Assembly: GCA_964564635.1 (NCBI GenBank)
Contig: CAZMAR010000001.1
Span: 372,001-436,000 of the forward strand
From: Tepidaquicella sp964564635
GTDB taxonomy: Bacteria; Bacteroidota; Ignavibacteria; Tepidaquicellales; Tepidaquicellaceae
Direction: 5' to 3'
Length of the DNA stretch: 64,000 nucleotides
Shown here: positions 8,063 through 17,194 of the stretch, piece after piece
How the letters are laid out: the number at the start of each line of letters is the position of its first letter
How positions within the stretch are numbered: position 1 is the first letter of the stretch
Made by a program: the position numbers and the translations under genes
Notes under the pieces: model-generated
What the model saw: only the letters and a program-made list of their open reading frames with translations
Told to the model about the DNA's origin: nothing
Database searches by the model: none

Positions 8063-10114
8063 TTAAACTCTTCGGCGCTTTTTAATATACCTGATTATCA
8101 AAAATGCAATAATAAGAATTACTATAATCCCGCCTATCAAATATCTCAAAGGTATATTTTTCAAAGGACCGCTGACAGTTTCTACAATATATTTTTTTTC
8201 TGGTGTTGAAAGTGCTATTACTTCCGATTCTTTTGATATGAGGCACACCTGCCCATCAATTTTTGAAATCTTTTCTGGGATTGTTAGTGCATCTGCTATG
8301 TTATTTATTCCAGCTGTACCGTTTGGAATAATTGCATACACTACACCGTTTGCATTCCATGGTGATTCAAACGCTTCTATTATAGACATATTTTTTAATT
8401 GCTCATTAGGGGTTTCAATCTTTTCATCAACAGTATAATTTCCTTCTCCAGTAGGTTTTACAAGCATTTTATCTTTAAATGAACTCCATCTTTGCATATC
8501 ATTCGGATAGCCAATAACAAATAATATATTTGCATCCGATTTAAATTTATCATTCACTTCATTTGATAGAATAACCTTTGGGTCTATTCTATTTTTCAAA
8601 GTTTGACCTGCTCTTGCTGAAATAATAGATGCAATCTTTACTAATTCGTCATCAGCATTCTCAGGTAACCAGAAATAAATCTTTCTAATACTCTCTTCAT
8701 CCAATCCAATCATATTTGGAAAGTCAACCAAACTTGGCTTAACTTCAGTGCCACCGGGAGCAAGGTAAATTTCAGATTTGCCCTCTATCAAAGTCCAAAC
8801 TGAATTATCATAATCGAAAGTACAATTTATTTCCTCTATTGAGCCAACATAATGATAAACGACAAAACTAATAACCCAGGATGGTTTGTTTAACTCTGAT
8901 TCAGGGATTTTCACAACTAATTCACCACTTCTAACATTTTCGGGACCAAGAGAAATACTTCCCGCCGGAACCCCATTAATATAAATAGATAATAGTGACT
9001 GCTTCTTATCAAGATTTTCTGAATGATAAAAATATAGCTTAATATAAGATTCTATACCGGCTCCATATCTTACAGGTCTCCTTACAACCACTACTTTACT
9101 CTGCGTAAATATACCTTCAAGATTTATCTGTGGTAAACCTAAATCTGTAAGTAAAAACAGACCCTGTTTTGGTAAATTATAGTTCTCCACATTTTCAGGA
9201 AAAGAGCGAGTAACAAATTGAGAGTTTTCATCATTTTGAGGTAGAATATTGGGAGATAACAATGAGTATAAAGCTTTGCTTAAACTGTTTTTGTCAATAC
9301 CTGTTATATAAATTTGTTGATAATTACCTTCTCTTGTTTGGTATAGATATCCATTACCAGGTGGAATGTTTGCAGTTACTTTACTTTTAATTTTATTATA
9401 TTCTCCTATATATATTCTATTTTCAGAAGGAGTTTCATCAAAATTAGAAGAGAAACTAACATTCAACCCTCTAAACGGAACCCTTGCTCCCCAGTCACTA
9501 ACAAGTTTCATCACATATTCAATTTCTTCATTACTAAAAGGTTTGGGAACAATGATTTTACAATTAATAGGATTATCTCTTAAATAATTCAAATACGGAA
9601 ATGGAAATCTGTACAAAGCAAGCGGATTACTTAATGTTAATTCAAGATGTAGATTAGATGAGTTTTTAATTCTAACCCAGTTTGCTTTATTATAAAGGTC
9701 TTTGCAGGGGTCATCAGTTGTTCTCTGCAGGGTTGTAATTAAAATTGTATTGTATCCATTAACAAGATACTCCGGTGGTATGTTTACTCTCCAGACAGCC
9801 GTGTCAGGTGTTTTCGCGTTAATAAAAATGCTTGAAAGCGGTTTACCATTTATGTGAAGTGTCATAAAGCTCACACTACTTAATATAACTTCGGAATTTG
9901 TATATACAATATCAATATGAGTATTTCCAGTTGCCCTACAAAGAGGCATAATTTGGAAATAGCCATACAAAGCACCTAAAGGTCCCATAATAACTTCAGT
10001 TTCAGGGAAAATCTTAAAATCATATACTCTTGTACCCTCCTCAACCTGCGAATAAGATACTCCAAAAGTAGTAAAGAAAACTACTACCAAAAGAATAACA
10101 AATGATTTTTTCAT
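8063..10114 (-). CDS. BcsB-like periplasmic polysaccharide synthase subunit
   Basis: A 683-residue protein with a signal peptide (FVILLVVVFFTTFGVSYSQ), a large periplasmic beta-rich region and one C-terminal TM helix (YLIGGIIVILIIAFLIIRYI) followed by KKRRR. This is the topology of BcsB, the partner of the cellulose synthase BcsA. Family-like features include the repeated carbohydrate-binding-type jelly-roll segments with LHINGKPLSS and IYINGVPAGSISL, and the stretch DDPCKDLYNKANWVRI, comparable to the 'CxxxxxxxWxxI' region of BcsB. The two blocks (about 30-300 and 320-640) look like the repeated CBD/flavodoxin-like halves. It probably guides the nascent chain from the adjacent GT2 synthase across the periplasm. 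Whether the polymer is cellulose cannot be decided, since no bcsC, bcsZ or bcsD is present. Confidence 0.8.
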   Translation of the reverse strand: MKKSFVILLVVVFFTTFGVSYSQVEEGTRVYDFKIFPETEVIMGPLGALYGYFQIMPLCRATGNTHIDIVYTNSEVILSSVSFMTLHINGKPLSSIFINAKTPDTAVWRVNIPPEYLVNGYNTILITTLQRTTDDPCKDLYNKANWVRIKNSSNLHLELTLSNPLALYRFPFPYLNYLRDNPINCKIIVPKPFSNEEIEYVMKLVSDWGARVPFRGLNVSFSSNFDETPSENRIYIGEYNKIKSKVTANIPPGNGYLYQTREGNYQQIYITGIDKNSLSKALYSLLSPNILPQNDENSQFVTRSFPENVENYNLPKQGLFLLTDLGLPQINLEGIFTQSKVVVVRRPVRYGAGIESYIKLYFYHSENLDKKQSLLSIYINGVPAGSISLGPENVRSGELVVKIPESELNKPSWVISFVVYHYVGSIEEINCTFDYDNSVWTLIEGKSEIYLAPGGTEVKPSLVDFPNMIGLDEESIRKIYFWLPENADDELVKIASIISARAGQTLKNRIDPKVILSNEVNDKFKSDANILFVIGYPNDMQRWSSFKDKMLVKPTGEGNYTVDEKIETPNEQLKNMSIIEAFESPWNANGVVYAIIPNGTAGINNIADALTIPEKISKIDGQVCLISKESEVIALSTPEKKYIVETVSGPLKNIPLRYLIGGIIVILIIAFLIIRYIKKRRRV

Positions 10115-10134
10115 TTTATAATTTATTAAATTAA

Positions 10135-10575
10135 TTATTCATCTAATTTATTTAATCTATCTTCAATCCACTGAGAAATTCTGTCATCAGTCATCATTTC
10201 ATTCTTTTCCTGTTCTTCAAGTTTCTGTTCCAATAATTTTATTAATTCATCAGGATTTACAGGCTTCATAATATATGCATTAGCACCAAGATTTAATGAT
10301 TCAACCGCATTATCTATATCAGCAAAACCTGTTACCATAATTTTTACCATGCCTGGTCTTATTTTTCTTATTTCTTTTAAGACCTCTGTTCCATCCTTAT
10401 CCGGTAGTTTAATATCGAGAAGCGCTGCATGGAATGCGCTTTTCTTTATCAACCTGATTCCGTCTTTTGCTGTTGCTGCGGTCTCTACCTCATAACCGCG
10501 CTTCTTTAGAATTGTCTCAAATGATTTTAAAATTCCTAAATCATCATCCACAACTAATATTTTTTTTGGATTCAT
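10135..10575 (-). CDS. Single-domain response regulator with short C-terminal tail
   Basis: A 146-residue CheY-like receiver with the acidic triad Asp10/11/12, phospho-acceptor Asp54 (ALLDIKLPDKDG), VTG at about 81-83 and Lys104 (IMKPVNP). The remaining ~25 residues (QEKNEMMTDDRISQWIEDRL) form a charged helix and no DNA-binding output domain. It therefore probably acts by protein contact or as a phosphorelay intermediate. A GAGGAG Shine-Dalgarno-like sequence lies in the last codons of the upstream kinase gene. The gene sits between the hybrid kinase and the BcsB/GT2 pair, suggesting control of polysaccharide synthesis. The cognate pairing is inferred from position. Confidence 0.9.
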   Translation of the reverse strand: MNPKKILVVDDDLGILKSFETILKKRGYEVETAATAKDGIRLIKKSAFHAALLDIKLPDKDGTEVLKEIRKIRPGMVKIMVTGFADIDNAVESLNLGANAYIMKPVNPDELIKLLEQKLEEQEKNEMMTDDRISQWIEDRLNKLDE

Positions 10576-10579
10576 ATTT

Positions 10580-12073
10580 TTATTTCTCCTCTATAAGTTC
10601 TGGTATTGTTAATTTAACGGTTGTTCCTTTTCCTTCTATACTATCAACCTCGATTTTTCCTCTATGGGCTTCGATTATTCTTTTGCAAACACTTAAGCCT
10701 AATCCTGTCCCTTTTGCTTTTGTTGTAAATAAAGGTTTAAATAAATGTGGCATTACATCTTCTGGAATGCCTCTACCATTATCAGAAACGGTGATAATAT
10801 AATTTTTTTTCGACTTTATAGCTTTTATTTTTATTATTCCTTCGTCTTTCATTGCTGACTGGCTATTTGAAAATAAATTTATGAACAGTCTTTGCATTAA
10901 ATCTTTATCAAAATATATTTCATTTGCTTTCGGTTCAATAATCACCTGATATTCTACATTATCAAAATTTGCATGCTCTGATATTATTTTATACAAAAAA
11001 GCTTCTAAATCTATCTTCTTAAAATCTGGTTTCAGATTTTTTCCATAATATTGCAAATCTGAAACTATTTTATTCATATATTCTACCTGCTCCATCATTT
11101 CATTGAAAATCGTTGCAACCTCATCAATAGCCGGGTTACCAATAGATTTTTCATTGATGCTTGACTTTGCAATATATATAGAATTAATCAGCACTTGCAA
11201 GGGATTTCGTAAATCATGTCCGACCATTGTTGCTGTCTCTCCTATCGTTGCCAATCGCTCCTTTTCTCTGAGTTCCTTCGTCTTTTCTTCTACAAGTTTC
11301 TCCAGATGTTCAGAGTATTTTTTCAGAACTAATTGTGTTTTCTTCTGCTCGGTTATATCCCTCGCTATACCCACACTTGCAATTATCTCACCATCTTTCT
11401 GCTTAATAGGTGTGTATGTTAAAGATACTGGAAAAACCGTTCCATCACTTTTTACACTGTAATAATCACCAGAAAACTTTTTATCGTAAAACTTTTCAAA
11501 TACCTTACCACCCTTTTCCCATATTGTACCTAAATTCTTTCCTAAAATTTCTTCTCTATCATACTGATACATCCTACAAAATGCATCATTCACATAAATA
11601 AATCTATTTCTTGTATCTATAAAGAAAACGGCATCAGTAATATCCTGAATTGCCTGAGAATGCATTTGAATAAGATTATCCATATTTTTCCTTGTGACTG
11701 CATTCTCTATAGTGAAAGATAGCTTTTTCAAATGGGTAAGTTGTGGAGACTTAACAAGATAATCGTATGCACCTGCTTTCATAGAATTAATTGCTATTTC
11801 TTCATCTCCAGCCCCAGTTATAATAATCAAAGGTGCTCCCCTTAAATATTTAACAAGATTTATTCCTTCACCATCTCCGAGATAATAATCCGCTAAAACA
11901 ACATCGAATCTAAAATTTGTTAACTTTTCCACCGCTTCTTCATAAGAAGATGCCAATGTTACATTATACGGATACTTATAGGTTTTAACATAATCATAAA
12001 GTAACTTCTGAGCGATTGCATCATCCTCAGCATACAAAACATCATAAATCGATTTTTCAGATGTCACTATCAT
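10580..12073 (-). CDS. Hybrid sensor histidine kinase: receiver-PAS-HisKA-HATPase
   Basis: A 497-residue soluble kinase with no TM segments. The N-terminal receiver (about 10-125) has phospho-Asp62 in VLADYYLG. The PAS domain spans about 135-245 and ends in the typical IARDITEQKK. A coiled coil (about 250-275) leads to the dimerisation helix with the phospho-accepting His286 in VGHDLRNPL. The HATPase domain has the N-box (FINLFSNSQSAM), DNGRGIPED and GTGLGLSVCKR. An N-terminal receiver suggests that it is itself a target of another kinase. It begins the minus-strand run that continues with the response regulator, BcsB-like protein and GT2 synthase, so I infer that it controls exopolysaccharide output. 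The ligand sensed is unknown. Confidence 0.93.
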   Translation of the reverse strand: MIVTSEKSIYDVLYAEDDAIAQKLLYDYVKTYKYPYNVTLASSYEEAVEKLTNFRFDVVLADYYLGDGEGINLVKYLRGAPLIIITGAGDEEIAINSMKAGAYDYLVKSPQLTHLKKLSFTIENAVTRKNMDNLIQMHSQAIQDITDAVFFIDTRNRFIYVNDAFCRMYQYDREEILGKNLGTIWEKGGKVFEKFYDKKFSGDYYSVKSDGTVFPVSLTYTPIKQKDGEIIASVGIARDITEQKKTQLVLKKYSEHLEKLVEEKTKELREKERLATIGETATMVGHDLRNPLQVLINSIYIAKSSINEKSIGNPAIDEVATIFNEMMEQVEYMNKIVSDLQYYGKNLKPDFKKIDLEAFLYKIISEHANFDNVEYQVIIEPKANEIYFDKDLMQRLFINLFSNSQSAMKDEGIIKIKAIKSKKNYIITVSDNGRGIPEDVMPHLFKPLFTTKAKGTGLGLSVCKRIIEAHRGKIEVDSIEGKGTTVKLTIPELIEEK

Positions 12074-12166
12074 ATTTTTTATTTTTTCGTATAGTTCCCA
12101 TATAAATATAATAAAAATTATTAATTTATATAATACAAATATTAATTGTAAATATTTAAGGTTAGG

Positions 12167-13186
12167 TTAAATAGTTGTCAATCTCGGTTTCGCTGTTTCT
12201 TTTAAACTTTCAGAGTGAAAATAATTTTTATCCGGGGATAATTTATATTTTAGAAGCGCTGTAAATCCAATCATTGCTCCGTTATCGGTAATATAATCTT
12301 TTTTTGGAATATATATTTTATAACCTTTATATCTCAAATTTTCGAATTTTCTCTTTAATTCAGAATTTGCTGATACACCGCCAGAAATAGTTATTGTTTT
12401 AATATGATATTCTTTTGCTGCATTAAGAGTCTTCCTTACTAAACTCTCGGTTATAGCTTCCTGAAAAGAAGCACAAATATCAGCAATGAGCATTTCACTT
12501 GCTTTTTTTTCAAATTGAATTTCTTTTAAAAAATATAAAACAGAAGTTTTTATTCCCGAAAATGAAAAATTATATGGCGAATCTTTTACTGTAGCCAGGG
12601 GGAATTTATGAAATTTCTTATTCCCTCTTTCAGCCAATTTATCAATTATTGGACCACCGGGATAACCAAGATTAAGCAATTTTGCTACTTTATCAAATGC
12701 TTCTCCGGCAGCATCATCAACTGTGGTTCCAAGTATCTTATGATTGAAATATCCCTCCACAAGTATAAGTAAAGTATGTCCACCGGAAACAATAAGAGAG
12801 ATGAAAGGAAAATCAGGTTTTGCACCTTCAATGAAGGAAGAATATAAATGTGATTGTATATGATTAACAGGAACGAAAGGTACTTCAAGAGTAATCGCAA
12901 TAGATTTCGCAAAACTAACTCCAATAAGCAAAGCGCCGATTAAACCTGGTTCATTGGCAGCAGCAACTAATTCTATTTCATTTAGATTTACTTTTGCATC
13001 TTCAAGAGCTTTATTCATTATATAAACAATATTTTTTAGATGTTCCCTTGATGCAAGTTCTGGTACAACACCTCCCCATCTTGAATGTGATATCTGAGAA
13101 AGGACAATATTAGATAATACTTTTTCATCTTCAAGAACTGCCGCTGATGTTTCGTCACAGGAGGTTTCAACTGCGAGTATTTTCAT
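12167..13186 (-). CDS. tsaD: tRNA N6-adenosine threonylcarbamoyltransferase
   Basis: Catalytic subunit that places the threonylcarbamoyl group on A37 of ANN-decoding tRNAs, working with TsaB and TsaE, which are not in this window. The 339-residue length is typical. ASKHA-fold signatures are present: VETSCDETS at 6-14, the metal-binding His109 and His113 in VNHIQSHLY, SGGHTLL, the PGGP loop and SGGVSANSELKRK near the C-terminus. The ATG at 13186 places the first strand MKILAVETSCDETS at the very N-terminus, as in the family. It is divergent from the 13285 gene across 98 bp, where both promoters should lie. Confidence 0.95.
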   Translation of the reverse strand: MKILAVETSCDETSAAVLEDEKVLSNIVLSQISHSRWGGVVPELASREHLKNIVYIMNKALEDAKVNLNEIELVAAANEPGLIGALLIGVSFAKSIAITLEVPFVPVNHIQSHLYSSFIEGAKPDFPFISLIVSGGHTLLILVEGYFNHKILGTTVDDAAGEAFDKVAKLLNLGYPGGPIIDKLAERGNKKFHKFPLATVKDSPYNFSFSGIKTSVLYFLKEIQFEKKASEMLIADICASFQEAITESLVRKTLNAAKEYHIKTITISGGVSANSELKRKFENLRYKGYKIYIPKKDYITDNGAMIGFTALLKYKLSPDKNYFHSESLKETAKPRLTTI

Positions 13187-13284
13187 TTAAGGACTTGATT
13201 TAACTTTCAACACAAATATTGTTTCAAATTATAATATTTACAATGCATTTGATTTTTAAATATTTGATTAATAATTTAATATAA

Positions 13285-14541
13285 ATGATTAGATTAATTT
13301 TTATATTGTTTTTATTTTTATCAAACTGCTTTGCACAGGTAAAGTTGCTTATACCAATGGAAGAAACTCAGACTAACCACCTGAAAGCATATGGTATCGC
13401 ATATCGTCATCTATTATCAGGAAAAGAACTTGACTGGTTATTGAATTATCATGGTGGCTCATTTATGTTTAATTATTCAAAGAACCTTGAAGAAGAATGT
13501 AAAACAAATAAAGTATCCTACGAATTACTAAACGGAACAGAAACAGCTCAGGTATATGCTTTTGTGCAGGATGAAAATAATAATACAGAACTTGTAAGAC
13601 TTGAAAAAGCAGCAAGAATCGCAGTATATGTACCACCAAATGCACTCCCCTGGGACGATGCTGTGCAACTTGCGCTCGACTATGCTGGTATTCCATATGA
13701 AAAACTCTGGGATGAGGAAGTGCTTTCTGGAAAATTGAAAGGATTTGACTGGATACACTTACATCACGAAGATTTTACAGGGCAATACGGAAAATTTTTT
13801 GCTTCGTTTGCTACAACTGATTGGTATCTAATACAGAAGAAGACGAATGAAGATATGGCAAAAAAACTTGGATACTCTAAAGTATCCCAGTTAAAAAGAG
13901 ATGTGGTAAAGAAACTCAACGAATACATTGCAAATGGTGGCTTTTTATTTTCTATGTGTTCTGCAACCGACACTTACGACATTTCTCTTGCAACCGAGAA
14001 TACTGATATTTGCGCAGAGATTTATGACGGTGACCCGCTTGATATAAAAGCAAACGAGAAACTTGATTACTCTAACTGCATTGCTTTTGAAAATTTTAAG
14101 ATAATTCTTGATCCCCTAATATATGAATATTCAAACATAGATATAACAGATGAACTTTTATATATTGGGCAGTATAACGATAATTTTAAACTTGTAGATT
14201 TTCAGGCAAAAATCGACCCCGTTCCTTCAATGCTGACTCAATGCCACACATCATTAATAAAAGGATTTATGGGACAAACTTCCGGTTTTAAAAAAGAATT
14301 TCTTAAGAAAAATGTTACTATACTTGGTATGAATGAAGGGACAAACTGGGTAAGATACATACACGGAAACTATGGAAAAGGTACTTTTACAATGCTCGGT
14401 GGACACGACCCGGAAGATTATCAACATCTGGTTGGTGCTCCAGCAACAAATCTTGATAATTATCCAAACTCTCCCGGTTATAGATTAATATTAAATAATG
14501 TTTTATTTCCCGCTGCAAAAAAGAAAAAAATGAAAACATAA
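13285..14541 (+). CDS. Exported conserved protein of unknown function (family often labelled 'asparagine synthetase B')
   Basis: A 418-residue protein with a signal peptide (LIFILFLFLSNCFAQ) and a conserved-looking mature N-terminus LLIPMEETQTNHLKAYGIAY. I recall this family from FCB bacteria under the database label 'asparagine synthetase B'. However, no N-terminal Cys nucleophile, PP-loop SGGxDS or AsnB length is present here, so that label looks unsupported. Visible features are a His-rich HLHHEDF segment at about 155-161, GGFLFSMCSATD at about 218-229, GHDPEDYQH near the C-terminus, and a Rossmann-like alternation in the middle reminiscent of class I amidotransferase folds. It probably shares a transcript with the M28 peptidase 30 bp downstream. 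Function unknown. Confidence 0.72.
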   Translation: MIRLIFILFLFLSNCFAQVKLLIPMEETQTNHLKAYGIAYRHLLSGKELDWLLNYHGGSFMFNYSKNLEEECKTNKVSYELLNGTETAQVYAFVQDENNNTELVRLEKAARIAVYVPPNALPWDDAVQLALDYAGIPYEKLWDEEVLSGKLKGFDWIHLHHEDFTGQYGKFFASFATTDWYLIQKKTNEDMAKKLGYSKVSQLKRDVVKKLNEYIANGGFLFSMCSATDTYDISLATENTDICAEIYDGDPLDIKANEKLDYSNCIAFENFKIILDPLIYEYSNIDITDELLYIGQYNDNFKLVDFQAKIDPVPSMLTQCHTSLIKGFMGQTSGFKKEFLKKNVTILGMNEGTNWVRYIHGNYGKGTFTMLGGHDPEDYQHLVGAPATNLDNYPNSPGYRLILNNVLFPAAKKKKMKT

Positions 14542-14571
14542 AAACAAAGAGTAATAAAAAATTATATTTAT

Positions 14572-16020
14572 ATGAGAAAAATATTTTTAATTACACTGCT
14601 GATTGTTAGTTTTAAAATTTCCTTATCACAAAATAATTTTCCAGCTCTTGATTCAATCAAATCAATAAATCTAATTAAGACTGTAGAATTTCTCTCTTCA
14701 CCAGAATTACAGGGAAGATTGAGTGGAAGCACAGGATATTATAAAGCAGCAGATTTCTTTGCAAAGGAATTCCTATCGCTTGGATTAAAACCAATATCAA
14801 ATGGAAGTTACTTTCAGAAATTTTTAACTGAATATAATGAAATAAAAAAGGCAGAATTCTATTCAATTATTAATAATGTTAGAAAAAAATACAAACTTGG
14901 TGAGGACTTCGTTTGTCGCGGTTTCTCAGGGGCAGGTAATATAACTGCAGAGGTAGTTTTCTGTGGGTACGGAATTTCAGAACCTGCTTTAGGATATGAT
15001 GATTATAAGGATATTGATGTTAATGGCAAAGTTGTGCTTGTCTTTAAACAGCAACCTGACTGGTCTTTAAACCCTGATTCTAAATGGAATCCATCTTTGC
15101 GGGAAAAGGCATTTACCGCCTTTATGAAAGGGGCGGTTGCTATTGTTTTTGTCCCCAAACCAAATGCTCCTGAAAAGCAAAAACCAATCGGTAGTGTTAT
15201 GGATGGCGAAGGAATCCAATTATCTAACTTCCCAATGCTTCAAATTGATTATTCTGTTGCAGAAGAATTACTAAAAACTGCTTACAATTTGAATCTTTCA
15301 GACATTCAGAATGAAATTGATACCAAAAAACACCCCTATTCAAAAAAGTTAAATGCAAGTGTTGAAATAAATGTTGATGCTGAGTACTCATATTACAGAA
15401 CCACAATGAATATAATTGGTATGCTTGAGGGAACTGATGAAGACTTGAGAAATGAGTATATCATTATTTGTGCTCATCTTGACCATGTTGGCAGTCAGGC
15501 AGGGAAAATATATTTCCCTGGTGCAAATGATAATGCATCCGGCTCTGCTGCAGTACTGGAAATTGCAAGAGCAATTGTAAATTCTGAAGAAATGACCAAA
15601 AGGTCAATTTTATTTGTACTATTTTCCAATGAAGAAACAGGATTTCAGGGGGCTAAATATTTTGTAGATAACCCAATTGTACCTCTAAATCACATTGTTG
15701 CTGTGTTAAATATGGATTGCATTGCAAAAGGTGATAGTATTAGAGTTGGTAATGGATTGTCCTCACCTGAGTTATGGAAAATTGCAAAAAACTTTGATTC
15801 TCTTTATATCAATTCTATGGTAGAAGGTACCTGGGCTGGTGGCGGTGCTGATTTAACCCCGTTTTTCGAAAAAGGTATTAATGGACTATACTTTGTTACA
15901 ACTAATGGTTATCAACATCTTCACCTGACAACAGATAAACCTGAAACTTTGAATCAACAATTATACGAAAAAACTGTTAAATTAGTTTACATTATTTCCT
16001 CCTATTTAGCAAATAATTAG
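14572..16020 (+). CDS. Secreted M28-family zinc aminopeptidase
   Basis: A 482-residue exported metallopeptidase. The signal peptide (FLITLLIVSFKISLSQ) is followed by a PA-type insert (about 120-230) and an M28 catalytic domain. The dinuclear zinc site residues are recognisable in CAHLDHVG (His, and the Asp after it), GANDNASGSAA (bridging Asp), SNEETGFQG (general base Glu plus ligand Glu), LNMDCIAKG (Asp) and YQHLHLTTD (C-terminal His). Typical substrates are N-terminal residues of peptides in the periplasm or outside the cell. It follows the unknown exported protein by 30 bp and precedes a binding protein by 21 bp, suggesting one operon. No T9SS sorting domain is present. Family call is firm; specificity is not. 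Confidence 0.9.
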   Translation: MRKIFLITLLIVSFKISLSQNNFPALDSIKSINLIKTVEFLSSPELQGRLSGSTGYYKAADFFAKEFLSLGLKPISNGSYFQKFLTEYNEIKKAEFYSIINNVRKKYKLGEDFVCRGFSGAGNITAEVVFCGYGISEPALGYDDYKDIDVNGKVVLVFKQQPDWSLNPDSKWNPSLREKAFTAFMKGAVAIVFVPKPNAPEKQKPIGSVMDGEGIQLSNFPMLQIDYSVAEELLKTAYNLNLSDIQNEIDTKKHPYSKKLNASVEINVDAEYSYYRTTMNIIGMLEGTDEDLRNEYIIICAHLDHVGSQAGKIYFPGANDNASGSAAVLEIARAIVNSEEMTKRSILFVLFSNEETGFQGAKYFVDNPIVPLNHIVAVLNMDCIAKGDSIRVGNGLSSPELWKIAKNFDSLYINSMVEGTWAGGGADLTPFFEKGINGLYFVTTNGYQHLHLTTDKPETLNQQLYEKTVKLVYIISSYLANN

Positions 16021-16041
16021 AACTTTCTATAGAATTCAGTA

Positions 16042-16947
16042 TTGAAAATTAAATATTACATTTTATACATAATATTTTTTTCTTTCCTGATTTCCTTTCA
16101 ATGCGGGAAAAAAAATCAGGAAAAATTTTCAAACATTCTATTAAAAGATGATATTGGAAATGAACTTAAATTTGAAAAATATCCTGAGAGAATTATATCT
16201 CTTGCTCCCAATATAACTGAGACCATATACGAACTCGGTGCTGATACATTACTGGTAGGAATTACTGATTATTGCAATTATCCACCTTCCTGTCATCTTA
16301 AAAAAAGTGTGGGAGGAATGATTAATCCAAACATAGAAATTATTTCACTTTTGAATCCGGACTTAATTCTGATGACAACAGAAGGAAATTCAAAAGCCAC
16401 ATATAATACTCTAATAAATAATGGTTATAAAGTTTTCGTTACAAATCCAAGAGATATTACAGGAATAATTAAAATGATAAATGATATTGGAATAATTACA
16501 AATCATACGAAAGAGGCAAACAAAATAACCAGAAAAATAGATTCGACCAGAATCATACTTGATTCAAGTAATAATATAACTAAAAAACCGAAAGCATTAT
16601 TTTTAATTTCACTTAATCCAGTTATAACAATAAATAAATCAACATATATTAATAATGTTTTAGAATTAGCAGGATTTGAAAATATATATGCTTTTCTTGA
16701 TCTACCATATCCTCAGATTAATTTTGAAGATATTCTAATCAGAAACCCGGATTATATTATACTTACATCAGAATCAGCCGATGAGAATGGATACTATAAA
16801 GATATGTTAACAAAAAACTTATCAACAGTAAACGCAATAGAGAAAAACCGAATAATAATTTTAGATTCTGATTTAATATCAAGACCAGGACCCAGAATTA
16901 CTCAGGCGATTGATGAGCTAATAAAAAAAAGAAAGGATAAGCTATAA
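16042..16947 (+). CDS. Periplasmic binding protein, BtuF/FhuD-like (vitamin B12 or Fe-siderophore type)
   Basis: A 301-residue class III solute-binding protein. The start is TTG at 16042, followed by a hydrophobic leader ending ISFQC (Cys21), an atypical lipobox; lipid anchoring is likely but not certain. The mature part begins with DDIGNELKFEKYPERIISLAPNIT (about 38-61), the classic BtuF/FecB start, and continues ETIYELGADTLLVGITDYCNYP. The helical backbone region and the C-terminal lobe with ILDSDLISRPGPRI also match the family. No TonB receptor, permease or ATPase gene is adjacent, so its transporter must be elsewhere. The ligand (cobalamin or iron chelate) cannot be read from sequence. 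Confidence 0.82.
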   Translation: MKIKYYILYIIFFSFLISFQCGKKNQEKFSNILLKDDIGNELKFEKYPERIISLAPNITETIYELGADTLLVGITDYCNYPPSCHLKKSVGGMINPNIEIISLLNPDLILMTTEGNSKATYNTLINNGYKVFVTNPRDITGIIKMINDIGIITNHTKEANKITRKIDSTRIILDSSNNITKKPKALFLISLNPVITINKSTYINNVLELAGFENIYAFLDLPYPQINFEDILIRNPDYIILTSESADENGYYKDMLTKNLSTVNAIEKNRIIILDSDLISRPGPRITQAIDELIKKRKDKL

Positions 16948-16965
16948 ATTCTTATCCTTCTTTTC
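16933..16965 (+). terminator. Intrinsic terminator-like hairpin overlapping the BtuF-like stop codon
   Basis: A perfect 9-bp inverted repeat, AAGGATAAG (16933-16941) and CTTATCCTT (16951-16959), with a 9-nt loop. It is followed by CTTTTC and preceded by an A-rich run. The left arm lies in the last codons of the binding-protein gene. GC content of the stem is modest. Confidence 0.5.
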
Positions 16966-17133
16966 TACCCCACCCACCCAACCAATAAAACCTCTATATT
17001 ATATATACTGCACATTTTAGTAATTTTCAGAAGAATTTTTTTATCTTAATATTATTTTTTAAACCACCAAAAATCCTACCTCTTATGAAATGCTTGTGCA
17101 CAATTTTTTTTTTACAAATCTCAATAAAAAGAC

Positions 17134-17162
17134 TTGACATCAAATAATACAATTGTTATTTT
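17134..17162 (+). promoter_or_regulatory. Possible sigma-70-type promoter for the T9SS beta-propeller gene
   Basis: TTGACA at 17134-17139 is followed after 17 bp by TATTTT at 17157-17162, about 30 bp upstream of the ATG at 17195. The preceding gene's terminator-like hairpin at 16933-16965 means that a new promoter is expected here. The -10 is weak and FCB bacteria can use other consensus forms. A perfect palindrome TTGTGCACAA lies upstream at 17094-17103 and could be an operator, but nothing else supports this. Confidence 0.35.
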
Positions 17163-17194
17163 TCAAGAACTTAAAAACTAAAAAGGAGAAAAAA

